Positions 1 through 12,200 of a DNA stretch of 41,157 bases are shown piece after piece; position 1 is the first letter of the stretch; every line of letters begins with the position of its first letter. Made by a program: the position numbers and the translations under genes. The DNA comes from Mnemiopsis leidyi (taxonomy: Eukaryota > Ctenophora > Tentaculata > Lobata > Bolinopsidae). The notes beneath the pieces were generated by a model. The model had not been told where the DNA came from. It saw only the letters and a list, made by a program, of their open reading frames with translations, and searched no databases. The stretch lies in the NCBI GenBank assembly GCA_000226015.1, contig JH153789.1, positions 98,829-139,985 on the forward strand, in the 5' to 3' direction.

Positions 1-279
1 AGAGAGAGAGAGGGCCAGGTCTTCTTCTATGTCGACCTGCAGGTCGTTATATGTTCAAATGAACTGAAAATGGGGCTGATTAATCAGGCACAATCTCAAC
101 CTTGTACCTGTCTCCGAGTTAGAATCAGACAGATCTGCCAGAATTTTAGTGTCACGTGACCAGCACAGTGCATTCAGTGTCAGCCTCCTATCTGCTACAT
201 CCTTTACATGGTATAGAGATTAAACTAAATATAGTCACACAAATTATAATGTAAGTAATAGTAAAACTAGCATTTTACT

Positions 280-360
280 AGCGACAAAGGCACTTAAATA
301 GCGGTAAGGGCACTTTTATAGCGGCCGGGGCACTTTAATAGCGGCCAGGGCACTTAATAG
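280..360. repeat. 20-bp tandem repeat, about 4 copies, in AASS intron
   Basis: Four imperfect head-to-tail copies of a unit close to agcggccagggcactttaat. It lies in the intron upstream of the first AASS exon in the window. No coding potential is seen. It is followed by a second, different short repeat. Confidence 0.8.
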
Positions 361-481
361 AAGTGTGCCGGCCGCTTGACTTCGAATAATTCTGTGATCA
401 ACAAGTTTACAAACCTTAATTACCTAGGAATTACCTTTTCGATTAATAGTTGAAATGGTCAAATATTGGCGTTCGAGGGGC

Positions 482-775
482 ACTAGGGTCCCACTACGGT
501 CCCACTACGGGTGCAAAATGGCCCGGCAATAGGGTCCCATTAGAGTACCACTAAGGTCCCATTAGGGTCCCATTAGAGTACCATTAGGGGTGCAAATTGC
601 CATGATGAGACCTTGGGCCAATTTGGGCCAGCTTGGCCACATTTGGGCCATGGCGCCCGGGTCCCATTAGGGGTGCACTTTTGGGCGATAGAGTACCGTT
701 AAGGTCCCATTAAGGTCCCACTAGGGTCCCATTAGGGGTGCACTTTTGGGCGTTAGGGTCCCATTAGAGGTGCAT
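482..775. repeat. Degenerate 11-bp repeat tract (GGTCCCATTAG-like)
   Basis: About 300 bp built from variants of ggtcccattag, mixed with gagtaccatta and with ggggtgcactttt/gggc blocks. The order of the blocks suggests a higher-order unit: several 11-mers, then a gggtgca-tttgggc block. It lies in an intron and nothing indicates a coding role. Confidence 0.75.
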
Positions 776-1049
776 CGGTATTCTTTCATACGACCTTATA
801 TAGTATCATATTTTCTGTGTGGAGGTTGATTTGACAGGGGCCGGTACTCATCAAAACATTGGGTATAAAAGTTTTCTATTTCATCAAGACAACGAGGAAT
901 CTTGTAAAAACTAGCTTCTATCCGTGATGTTACCAAACGTTATTAACGTTTTATTGTCTGATAACACCTTTGAAGGGAGGTATTTAGATTTCTGATCTAT
1001 TTTCTCCCACTATTTAGTTCAATACAAGCATCATTTTGTCAATTTTCAG

Positions 1050-4000
1050 GGGAGCACAGAAGGGAATCATGATGCTGAACGAGGTGGGACTGGATCCTGG
1101 TATTGACCACTTCCTGGCTATGAATCTGTTTGACGAGATTAAACAGAATAACGGAACTGTGGAGAGTTTTGAGTCTTTCTGCGGAGGACTCCCTGCTCCC
1201 CAGTTTACTAACAATCCCCTCAGGTAGTTGCTATGTGAGACAATGATATTTTGTAAAATTATTACTAATCAATATCATTAACTTATAATAATTTACTAAT
1301 TATTAACTAATTATTTATTAATACCATTATTAATAAATTTTATAATTTTTACAAGACCTGAATTTGATTTAGAGTCTTAGCATTAAATTTAATAAGCATT
1401 GATATTTCGAAATGTTTTCTATTTTCTCAGGTACAAATTTACTTGGTTCCCACGGGGTGTGCTCCTGAACGTTCTGTCAGAAGCTAAATATCTTAAAGAC
1501 GGGAAGGTTAGTCAACTTAATATGCCGTATAGGTTAAAAACTTAACGTTCTATGCACTAATGACAATGTTCCATTTAACCATGTGGCATGTCGCAAGGGG
1601 CCAATTTAATTTTAAGCGCGCCACTGTCGCGCCGGTTGACGAGAAATGGAACTACGTACATCACCAGATGCTAAGGTTGAACTATTCTGTTATCTAATAC
1701 ATGCAGTTATATGTATATTACACATCAGATTTGTACACAACAAAATACAGTAAATAAATACAGTAAATACAGTATCATCTCTTATCAAACAGGTGGTAAA
1801 TATTGAGTCTGGAAGTTTGATGGAAGCCGCCAGACCGTTCGAAGTGATGCCCGGATTTAACTTGGAGTGTTATCCCAACAGAGACAGTACTATCTACAAG
1901 TACGCGGGTGATACTATTTATCATTATTCGAGCTAATTTCCCGGGAAAGCAGTAATAGCGTTGCGTGGTAGTACTACAAGCAGTTTAGATCTCTGTGTTT
2001 CTACTTGTACATACTTATACTAAAGGGTCACTCTTTATAGAAATAGATTACAAGGAGCCAGCGAATCTTCTGTAGAGCTTTTGTTTAAAGCTTAATTTAT
2101 GTGAAATTCGTTAAAAACTCACAAGATGCAAATGTCTGCTTTGTCCATGTCTGTTCTTTGCAGGGAAGCGTATGGTATAGAATCAGCCCACACAGTACTA
2201 CGAGGCACACTGCGATACAAGGGCTACTCCATGGCCATGGACTCCCTCATGAAACTAGGTCTCTTCAAGTCCGATAAAATCAACCTTACCGGATACTCCT
2301 GGGTAAGACTTAGTTAATTGTTGTATCAGGCTATGTCTTCAAACTGCAACTTTATCACACCGATTACGAACAAGGCTGAACTTTTAAAAATTTAGTCATG
2401 AATAAGTAAGTAAATGTTCAACGAAACAGTTCAAATTACGATGAAGTTTTGTGCTGAATTGACATAAACATGATATTACAATCAGGATAATTTGATATGT
2501 CTCAACCCAACAGTTACCCCTTCCTTACCATAAAAATTTACCGAATGAATGTAAGAATTGTTCAAGAAAATGAAAATTTCAGTCATTATCGTATACAATA
2601 AACAAAAGCACACATTATATCAAAAAAACAACGAAAAACTAAGATATATTTAAAAATAATATGCTAACCACCATTTGACGAGACAACTTGTCAACCAATA
2701 ATCTCATCGAAGAAATCCGGATCAGTTGCCGCCTCCGTGTTAACCACTAAAACTACAGACTGATCGTTCAACTTAAGATCCTCCCTCATCTGATCATCCT
2801 TCCTCGCAGCCATGAGGACAGCATACCCGCAACACCCTGATTCTCCAGATATCACACCATGTTTGTGCAGTTCCCTGACCGCTGCAATCGGCCACCCATC
2901 TCCCAACGCCACATACGCGCTGCAGTGGTCGCGCAAGATAGGCCAGGCAGTTTTGTAAGCAGGTATTCCACAGTTCAACCCTGCTGACACAGACTCAGTC
3001 TGACCCTGGCACGCTAGTTTCCCGTCCCCTCCGACCCTGACATTCTCGTAGATACAGTCCGCGTCTGTCGGTTCCACGCAGACGAAGCGGGGAGGGGGCT
3101 CCTGCTCCTCGAGACAATACGCAATTCCTCCAGCCGCAAAGCTACCTACCCCAGCTTGCAGTATCACATGAGTCGGTTCCAAACCATGCTCCTCCTTCAT
3201 CTGACAAAGTGCCTCTGCGAATATAGTGCTGTACGCTGTAGTGATGTCCCGGGGGACCTGCTCGTAACCTTCCCAAGATGTGTCTCCCACCAGGACCCAG
3301 CCCTTCTCTTTAGCCACCCTCATCACCTCTGCCACCGTCGTGTCGTAGTCCCCATCAACCTCTATCAACTCGGCACCCTGCTCTTCTATTCTGTCCCGTC
3401 TTGATTTCACCATCACCTTGGGCACGAAGATCACTGCTCTGTAACCAGCCTGGCGCGCAGCATACGCAAGGCCCGCACCGTGGTTACCATCAGTGAAGGT
3501 TGTCACCGTGTCCCCTTCCTGTAAATCACCCCTCACCTCCAGCCTGTGGAGGGCGTATGTCCCTCCAAGTACTTTAAACGCCTTCATGCCCATTCTCTGT
3601 CCCTCGTCTTTGAGAAACACTCTCCCGACCCTTTCCATCGCACCCAGGTCCACTAAAGGGGTCTCCTCACATTCCTCCAGTACACGATGGAATGCTAGCG
3701 CTACTGGTATCTCCAGTTGTATCCTCTCCAGCAGTGCTGATGTGTCTTCTCCTGGAGTTTCCTTGGGTTCCGACACCAGCCATCTTGTTTCTAGGTCAGC
3801 AGACAGCTCTGTGAGAGACTTCTTTAGAGTTGACATGAGGGCTGGGTCTGCGGCGGATTTTGTGGTTAATTTTGCAATAGATATCAATCATTAAACGTAC
3901 TTCGAATTTAAAAACGATTCATCATTTATAAAAGTTAAGACCATCACTAAAAAATGTCGCGTAAGCAGTGGTCGCATAAGCAGTGGTCGCCGAGAGATCA

Positions 4001-6475
4001 AAGGGCTCAGACTGACAGCAGAGTGACATTGTAACAACCGACTTTAACTTTAACTTCATAAATGTTACAAATAACAAAGTGTATTCAGTTCGCAAAGAGT
4101 TCTGAAAAACGCGGTTTCTTCCCGAATCTAAGGAGACGTAATTGGTTTATTAGAGAAGAGCCGTCTACGGTAATATGTCACAGATAAGCCTGACGTTTTG
4201 TTTGGCACTTCTGCACTTCATCGGCCTAAAAATGATAAAAATGCCTAACCTACCACCCCACACAATAATATGATTGTATTGGTTAGGTTATATGGTCGGT
4301 TCGTGGGTGACCGATGACAGATGCAAACATTATAGACTTGATACATGACAACTGACAAGTATTTAATAAACCACATAAACCAAATAAATCGTCTGATACC
4401 TCGTATAGAAAAGGTTGAAGGTGAACTTGAAACTAGTGACGGCTAGCAAAATTCATTCGTATCATACCTCTAGTGAATTGTCTATCATCATCTGATTTCT
4501 GTAATACATAAGGTATGCGAACAAAATGTCGTTTTAATCCCTGAGAAGGGAGAAGGGCTTCCTATATTCTGATCCTCGATTGCGATGTGTGCAAAATTGT
4601 GAGGGCAACCTCAATTAATCGAAAAATAGGTCACTGTCATGCCTCATTCAATTTTTCCGACCTCAAAACAGCGTTATTGACCCTTATTGTCAGATTAACT
4701 GAATCATGGCAATTTTTTAATCTTAGCCTAAATAACTATTATCAAATCAAACGATATTTCCGGCGGATTAAGTCAAGTAGTAAATTGGTCAACAAAATTC
4801 GATTGAAGGGCTCAATTTGAATTGAATGCAAAATCGCCTATTGAGTAAATAAAGTCAGCCTTCGCATTACTAAGAAAGTTACTCTTAGTCTATGGCAATG
4901 AGATCGCTATTGTATTAAATTACAACTTTATGTTTGAATTACAACTTAATGTTAAAACTAAAACCTCTCCGAAATATCCAAAACATTACCCGGTAATACC
5001 CCAACAACAACGCTCTCTCACCCACCAGGCGGATCTCACGAAGCAGCTGCTAGGAAACAAAACAATGTCACACAAGGATTGTAAAAGTAAACTTCTAGCT
5101 CACTTCAACGGTGACAGATTCCGGGCTTCCACACTCATCAAGTCAGTTCTATTCAATTTGCTAATTTTGGGACTCTGAGAGGGGGCTCCCACTTCCTAAA
5201 CAAGAAACCTGGGCAGTAACTAGTAAGCTCAGTGGAAACAGTCTGTATAACTGGAAGTTGTGGGTTCTATTCCCGGTCCAGTCCCCAATGCCTTGTTTGC
5301 TGACCGGTCGATACACATGTCAGATCTTGTAGCTCTGCGAACTTGCTTGCTCACAACCCCAAATTTACTTCCTTTAACGGCTCACTTTCCTTAATCGATA
5401 ATCTTTGATGTTTTATACTCTCATTGTATTACCAGCATATTTCATTTCGATTAAAATGTATTTGTTAACTACTTCTAACCCAGAGCATCTTTTGTAAATT
5501 TGACTCGAATAAAATGATAAACACCAAATGGCACCGGCAAATGATTTATTTTGTAGTATTATATGACAAGATAGCGTTTGTAATGTTTGACTGACAATAG
5601 CCGATTACTGGATAAATCTTGCAAATTATCGGGACTTTAACATTTCTTGTTCCACGTCCAGGTTAGGTTTACTTGATAACGAGCCGATACCGGCTGGTAT
5701 AGACAACCCTCTGGATGCTCTGGTGCAGAAACTGGCATCTTCTCTGATGATGCCGGAGGATGAGACGGATGTCATCATCATGAACCACAGCGTCGGTGTG
5801 AGACTACCCAGCGGCAAATGTGTAAGTTCCAAGTCTTGTGAATTCTTGACAGGAGAACTACGAATCGTGGGATCTTTTAGACAATTTTCGGAAACGATCA
5901 TTAGCCGATCTGCCAACATATTGTGTTTCAGCCAACATGTGTTAATAACACGTTTCTTATCTTCTGTCTCACGTGAGTTATCTCTTCACCCGGGAGTGAG
6001 TGTAATTAATTATTCCCCCAGGAAACACACCGAAGTAACCTGGTTGTTTACGGAGAGGAGGGCGGCTGGAGTGCCATGTCTAAAACTGTAGGTCTCCCCG
6101 TCGGTATAGCTGCTGAAATGATGATGAACGGTTAGTCCCACAGTCATTTCAACTCATTTTGACATTATCAAAACTTTTTTGACATAATGTGTCCTTTTAA
6201 CCGTTTACCTTCTATCTTGACAAGAAAGAAGGTCAGATAATAAGGTTAGAAGTCCAGTGTTGATGTACCAAATCTTTAGACAAGAAACTATTACAAGTAT
6301 TGCTTATATCACTTGGGGTTTCATTTCCAAAAGTCACGTGACTATCACCGCAGGAGATATAAAAGAGAGGGGGTTGGTTTTGCCCTTCTCTAAAGAGATC
6401 TACAAGCCTATGCTGAAGAAGTTAGAATTGGAGGGAATCGTCGAGAGGAGAGAGGTTGAGACAGAAGATTTCTAG
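1050..6475 (+). CDS. AASS: Alpha-aminoadipic semialdehyde synthase, saccharopine dehydrogenase C-terminal part (8 exons, 5' incomplete)
   Basis: Saccharopine dehydrogenase half of the mitochondrial lysine-degradation enzyme, which oxidises saccharopine to aminoadipate semialdehyde and glutamate. Exons from GT-AG sites and continuous phase: 1050-1223, 1431-1506, 1793-1899, 2164-2302, 5029-5141, 5662-5821, 6022-6130 and 6354-6475 (stop TAG). The joined protein follows animal AASS order. NEVGLDPGIDH and CGGLPAP are in exon 1, YPNRDST in exon 3, YGIESAHTVLRGTLRYKGY in exon 4, SVGVRLPSG in exon 6, KTVGLP in exon 7 and PFSKEIYKPML in exon 8. All phases agree, for example AA|G = Lys across exons 3/4 and 5/6. 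The LKR half and the start of the SDH domain must lie upstream of the window; I see no further exon in 1-1049. The ~2.7-kb fourth intron carries an antisense gene. A possible poly(A) signal ATTAAA is at 6661. Confidence 0.93.
2691..3836 (-). CDS. Diaminopropionate ammonia-lyase, PLP-dependent, intronless, nested in an AASS intron
   Basis: Fold-type II PLP enzyme expected to split 2,3-diaminopropionate into pyruvate and two ammonia. I start at ATG 3836 (MSTLKKS, 381 aa). The reading frame is open to 3887, but only through a TTG, so an upstream exon is possible. Family marks in order: FKVLGG with the Schiff-base Lys at about residue 88; TDGNHG with Asp116; GDTSWEGY with Asp185; the phosphate loop QAGVGS at 227-232; ADCIYENV; ISGESGCCG; and a C-terminal VVLVVNTEAATD block. 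The two Asp are 69 residues apart, the spacing I recall between the catalytic Asp120 and Asp189 of E. coli YgeX, and total length is close to YgeX. It has no introns, looks GC-richer than its surroundings and lies antisense between AASS exons 4 and 5. These features suggest horizontal transfer or retroposition. The closest alternative family is threonine dehydratase, but the DGNHG/ADCIY set favours the lyase. Confidence 0.88.
   Translation of the reverse strand: MSTLKKSLTELSADLETRWLVSEPKETPGEDTSALLERIQLEIPVALAFHRVLEECEETPLVDLGAMERVGRVFLKDEGQRMGMKAFKVLGGTYALHRLEVRGDLQEGDTVTTFTDGNHGAGLAYAARQAGYRAVIFVPKVMVKSRRDRIEEQGAELIEVDGDYDTTVAEVMRVAKEKGWVLVGDTSWEGYEQVPRDITTAYSTIFAEALCQMKEEHGLEPTHVILQAGVGSFAAGGIAYCLEEQEPPPRFVCVEPTDADCIYENVRVGGDGKLACQGQTESVSAGLNCGIPAYKTAWPILRDHCSAYVALGDGWPIAAVRELHKHGVISGESGCCGYAVLMAARKDDQMREDLKLNDQSVVLVVNTEAATDPDFFDEIIG
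3837..5028. other. Rest of AASS intron 4, no gene seen
   Basis: This holds the 5' flank of the nested lyase and the remainder of the AASS intron. A short direct repeat of a gcagtggtcgc-containing 14-mer occurs near 3958-3992. No conserved open reading frame or RNA gene is recognised. The short open frames at 4587-4820 and 4930-5028 show no recognisable protein features. Confidence 0.6.
5209..5368 (+). mobile_element. tRNA-headed SINE (copy A) in AASS intron 5
   Basis: The 5' half resembles a tRNA, with a B-box-like gggttctattcccgg at about 5251. The body ends with ...gcttgctcacaacccc. The same head and body recur on the minus strand at 34725-34887, so this is a dispersed family and not a tRNA gene. 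The head has no closing acceptor stem. The element lies wholly inside the intron between AASS exons 5 and 6. Confidence 0.7.
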
Positions 6476-9237
6476 AAGCTGGCCTCCTCGAAATTTGTTC
6501 ACACGATCTCTACTTATATGATATGACCTCTGTTACTCGAATCAACGCCTAAATATACTAAAAAAGAACTCATGCAACACCGCAACAACCAAAGGACTCT
6601 ACAATTAGGACGTTCTTAAATTGTTAAATTCATATAATTTGTATTTATTATTCTGTTATTATTAAACCTGCTGCAACCTCGTCAACTTACCAAACCAGAC
6701 CTTAAATCTCCAGCTAATTAATGACGTATAAGAACGGGTTCTTTCAAATATTCCCGTAAACCGGTGTTGGCCAGGTTGCTTCACATTTCTTAGTTAAAAG
6801 GCGGCTTTCATTCAAGTCAGAGTGTACATAATTTATTTAAACTGAGCTAGGCATTATGATTTAATATTGTAGTTGTAAATTGTGCTATTAGTGAATATTT
6901 TATATATTTGAAATATTAATTTATTTGATAACATATAAATTATTACATGGCTAATTTCTTTCCGGTTTTCCCAACTTCCAATATATTTGAAGGAGTTTTT
7001 AATACAATACAGCTTTTCTTGCTATCTTTGCTTCGAAACAAAGTTGTTTTAGTTCTGTTCTCCTAAAATTTGGATTTTGCAGATTCCTCCGATCCAAAAT
7101 CTTTGAAATTTGAATTGAATCAAACTCCAATGTTCATCATCATGCCAGTGCCACAATTAAGGAAAGATTTTGAGTAAACATTAGTTCTTCACAAAGACCC
7201 TAATGAGTATACCCCCACGCGTCACCTCTACGAAATATATGCAACTGTTGCTAAATACAGCTATATTAGCTCAAAATTCAATTTCATGACGTAAACAATC
7301 CTCAACAGGAGGAGAAAGCGGTCTGATTCGGAAGCAAGGAAATAGTCAGCGTTGCCATGGTGCGATAAACGCCGTATCTTTACCTCTAAAGATCCGATAG
7401 TAACCGTATACCTACCTCCAACCCTCTTCATCCAATACAGTGCTAAGGATAGGTAAGAATCTCTCTAAGTCTCAAAACTCAATTGGTCATTGATTTGATT
7501 TTTCTACCACTTTTCAGTTTTCCCTCCACAGACCTAATCAGTCGGTTAAGTTGGTTTGTAATTATTGTCGAGAGAGTTGCGGTCTTTACTCTGTCTATTT
7601 TGAATTATTGATTTTTGAATTATCGATTTTTGAAATAAGTTACATTCATTTTATGAATATAATGTATCGAATCGCGAAATATTTCTGGTTGCAATGCCTT
7701 TGGAGTCGCTGTGTGTTAATTTATTAATTATTTGAACTCAAGTTCAAGTTTTAGTTTATAATCTTGGGTTTTTTAATTTTTGGAGACCAAAATTAACGAT
7801 ACGGTGCAATTTATTTTGAACAGTATATTTATGATCTTGGTGTTGATCTGAATATGACATAACAGCCTGTTCTAATACTATCACTTTAGATTGAGTTAGT
7901 GTTACTGTTTACATTAGAAGTTGAGTTTCGAGTAAAAACATTTTCTGACTGGTTTTTCATCAGTATTCAGCAATCACCTCATGCTTTCTCGTAAACGTGG
8001 TGAATTTTCATGCACTGCACTGAATTCCAGAACTAGCAATATAAATATGCACTTTTTTCAGTACGTTATTAACCATTCATGTTAGTACTAATTCTCCTGG
8101 GCCGACCACAGTATTGCTTAGTGAAAAAGGCAACTTTCCACTTTTACTTTGACTTTGAGCTTATTTCCAGATTTTGCTCTCGAATTCCTTTGCGGCTGGC
8201 ACGGACCGATGCCGAATCGCATGCTAGCATAATTTCATCTCAGAGTTAAAGTTCATTCTGCATTGTTCATTACTTGTTCTCCTAATCGCATAGTCGAGTC
8301 GGTTGACTGACTCAACCAGGGAACCTGTACTCATTAATTTGTTCTCCATTGTGTAAAATTGAGGCCAGTACAAATAACAATGCAACAATACTGAGATGGT
8401 CGAGTCACGTGATACTCGTGTTAACAAAAATTCATCTTCTTTTTGGTGCACTCAGTCCGTCTGCAATAAACTTCACATTAACCACGACCTAAGTTCCTGA
8501 TTATTGTAATCACATTTGGTGCTCCCTCCGGATCTGGCCCCCTTTCTCCCAATGGCTATGTCTTGACACGTGATCTTCATTCCCGCGAATTCATTGGCGG
8601 AGATTTGTAAAGCCTCAATCGACCGACTTCCAATTTACTTTCTAGCTCGATTCCCAATGAAGCGGTTCCTACTTTCCTCTGTAACAAATACTATCCGGTC
8701 CTTACTATTTTGAATTAAGATGAGTTGTGTATCCTAGGTTGTTGCTAGGCTACGAGCTAGGGTTTAACTTGACAGGTGGCATATATTCCTGCCCCTCCAT
8801 CTTCACATGACATCACTATTTACTAGTACTACTACCTTCCTTGTATATTATCATGGTATCGACACCAATGATTACTTCACTAACAAGTATCTTCTCTTAT
8901 TGTAACTTCTTTACAATTACAGCTTCTGGATTTTGTTTTGCATTTTCTTAATTTGCCATTTTTGATACCGATTTATTATCGAAGTCGTCCCACGGATGAT
9001 ACTTAAAATATTTTTGTATTTTTGCTAATTTTGATTCTTTTTATTACCTTGGAGGGTTTGTTACTTTCGCTTCACTTTGGTTTATGGTCTACTAACATAA
9101 TTTCCTCAACGGGCGAACTTCCCTAGGCCTAACCTTCCCCTGTTGAATTTTGCGAAATCCCGCTATCTTGAAAATAGTAATTTGTTAAATGTTATATTTT
9201 ATCCGTGTTTTACAACATCATAATCTCTGTAGGAGAC
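6476..9237. other. Long AT-rich interval without a recognisable gene
   Basis: This runs from the AASS 3' end to the first exon of the next gene. It contains AT-rich DNA and short direct repeats such as the two gaattatygatttttgaa copies near 7600-7635. The only open frame of note is 8224-8451 on the minus strand, which has no recognisable domain. The interval probably holds the promoter and non-coding 5' exons of the gene beginning near 9238. Confidence 0.5.
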
Positions 9238-12200
9238 AAACAAAGAACAGTTGGAGATAAGATCGAGACATGAGGGAGCTGGATGTGAATACCACTTTGA
9301 AGAATGTCATTGAGGAGGAGAAACTTCAACAGGAACTCTTTAAACTTAGCAGATCAGGTACTGCCGGTTTGACTTCGGCTAGATTGCAATGAAACGTCAT
9401 CCCCGGACCTTATACTTATAGTAACCTCATAGAAACCGGACGAAATGAACAAAATGTCGGACTTTTTAAAGTATAATTTTAAACTGAATGCGCCACATTC
9501 AGATCATTGAGAAAGTTTAAATGACCAGGTATGGGCCCTGTACTCTGATCCTGTAGGATCAGAATATTTGGCTGTTAAAGTGTTAACTTATCATTCGTTA
9601 ATACTCTGATGTTTGCTCGATAAGGATTGTTATTCGTCATCGTATTATATTTCCTCTTCTGAATTACAATTTTAATCTAGGTGTGAATTGAATATCGATC
9701 AGGTTACCACCAACAATTTGACGATCGGTATCTAATCGAATTATCGCTCCGGGCGTCGATCTATACTGTAATTCCAGAATTGTTGCCCGCTCCTATGTCC
9801 CATTTAATAACTAAAATACTGAAAAATAAGCACCTGTTTTTACTTTATAAGAGCACCACCTGTGTCCTCAGTGTTTTACACAACAATTCTGCTACATTTC
9901 AGGTCACCCTTCCCATCCTCTTATCTCACGTACTTAATCCACTAATTTAATGGTAACTAATTTACATGCCCGGCCAAATCCAATTGCCCTCAAAATCGCG
10001 TCCTTTTAATTCTTACAGGGAGCTTTTAGGTAAGTACCTGTAATTTTTCAGCGAGATAATTGTTTGAAATAAAGGCTGTTGGTATGGTAACGTTAAGGCA
10101 GCACATTCGGCTAGTTATAACCTGCACTTGGTCTCTAAATCTCCTCAATTTTCTCTCGGATGGTCTCTCTTCGACGCTGTATAACAAGAAACCGATAATT
10201 TCGTGTCCAATTTTAGTCAATTTCAAGAAAACTGTCGTTGCTTTGTAATATGCGGTCATATTGCCACAATCTAAAATGACTTGGCTTGATAAATTTTAAT
10301 CGATTGCTGCTGGTGTCAAATATCTACAAGAAACAAATCTAGCTCCTTTTCTTTTTGCCCCGCTTTCCACAGTTAGCTTGATAGTCGATATCAATTGAAT
10401 TCATAGCATACACGTTAGATACCTATATTTCATCAGTTATTGCGTTTGTGAGTTTGAAAAAGTTGAAACTCTAAATATTCCTTCTTTTTAAACGCCGAAC
10501 TGTTTAGGTAGAAGAGCGACCTATCAGATAGATCGGTTTGAGGAGGGAATAACTCAACACTTTTTTGATGTAACCTGTAAAACTAACAAAGTTACTGACG
10601 TCAGGAAAAATAGGACTTTTCAGGTTCGGTTAATCAACAACCAGATACTTTTTGTAGCAGTTTAAACTTATGTGAAAATTAATGGCAACTAGCTTCTATT
10701 TTTATTGAAGCATTTTCTTGATAATCTTTTTATCATCACTTTCACAATCACAGACTTGCCTCTTCTACATTAATCTTATTACTTGAAGCCTAAAATAAAC
10801 ATTTATACTGAAGGTTGTACTGTGATGTTAAATGTTCCGATTTCAGTTAATGAACCTGGATCCAAGTAAACGTCCGTCTGTAACCGACTTCGGACCATCT
10901 TCAGCTGTCCATTACATTCCGGTCAGAATTTATTTTTATCCAGCTTAAAGTATAGAAAGTCCCGTCTTGAGACTCCTCACGTTTAAAGAGTTTGAGTTAA
11001 ATTTAATCATGGAATCATGCATCGAGCTTTGGCATAGTGATCTAAATGTTAAAACTATGTTAACATTTTGATACGATTAAAAAGAAAATAGTACGTTTGA
11101 TAGATTTTCGAGATACAAATTTCTTTCGATTCTTCATTGTAGTAAAAGGTTGCAAGTCTTTATGTTAAGATGGTCACGTATTAAATAAATTTTTGCTTTG
11201 AACTTTGAATGAACTGTATCCCAAGACACAGAATCAGTAACACTATCAGTTTTACCAAAATAATTACATTCAGGGTACGGAGATAGACCCCGAAGAGAGA
11301 GAAGCAGTCTACACTGATCAGTTCGGACGTCCTGACATCGAACGTATACACAGAGAGTGAGTACTTCTTTACGATAGTTATAGTATCTAGCCAGTGGGTA
11401 AAGGAGGTTACTGTATTGGGGAATGGGCGATATGATTTATACAGTTGATGTAAATTTTATATGCATGTTCATTGTTTGCGTCATTCGACGGGAAATATAT
11501 TAGCCCATAGTATCCAAGCCATGGTATTGGTTACACTAACTGTGGGTGTTTCACCATAGTTTCTATTGAAACAACCCACCCCAGGCGAGCCGACAAGTTT
11601 TACCACCACAAGATAAACAAGCTGATGTCGATGATGAACGAACGGACGAGCAAGAGACGGACGAAATCAGCCCCCTCCACCCGAGCCGACCCAACTCCCC
11701 ATTACACAGTCAACAATCTTCCCGAGACCATCCCTGAAAACAGGCCTGTATGTGATCTTCATTAGTTTAGCTCAGTGGCTCTTACAATAGGTATTTGTGT
11801 TGGTCGGAAATATGATCAGCTATTTGTACTTGGTTTCACGGTCATAGCCCCCATATTGATGTTAGTTCGTGGTATTAGTTGGGACTGTCTCGTTCGTGTG
11901 CATGTTCACCAGACTCTAGTTCACTACTTGGAATCGGAAGTTTTAGAGCTATCATTTTGATCAGCACTTTGTGGTGAAGTTGCGCCTATAATTAATTATT
12001 AAACCATGTGCTCGATGACAAATGTTCGGTTATATTGAACCTGCGTTCTGAATTGTCGTTATCCAACAGATGAAATTTGGCAAATCTCTAAGTGGCTTCA
12101 AACATTTAAAAATACGTGTTTGTAAATCGAACCATTCACCCCACCCTGCTGTACAGATGACTAGAGGTGATGCAGAGTATCAGCTGAAGAAGATGAGGGT

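Noticed and set aside
32..47. gtcgacctgcaggtcg, which resembles a cloning-vector SalI/PstI polylinker
   Set aside because: It is a short palindrome with no further vector sequence on either side, so chance is adequate. A vector screen would settle it.
3837..3887. N-terminal extension of the ammonia-lyase (17 residues)
   Set aside because: It is open but begins at TTG. The first ATG in frame is 3836, so the shorter start was chosen.
3156..3894. Plus-strand open frames across the ammonia-lyase
   Set aside because: They are shadows of the minus-strand gene, which carries all family motifs.
10019..10029. Possible 11-nt micro-exon (ag|GGAGCTTTTAG|gtaagt) that would fix the phase of the unknown gene
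   Set aside because: It has the right length (3n+2) and good splice sites, but creates an in-frame TAG in the required phase.
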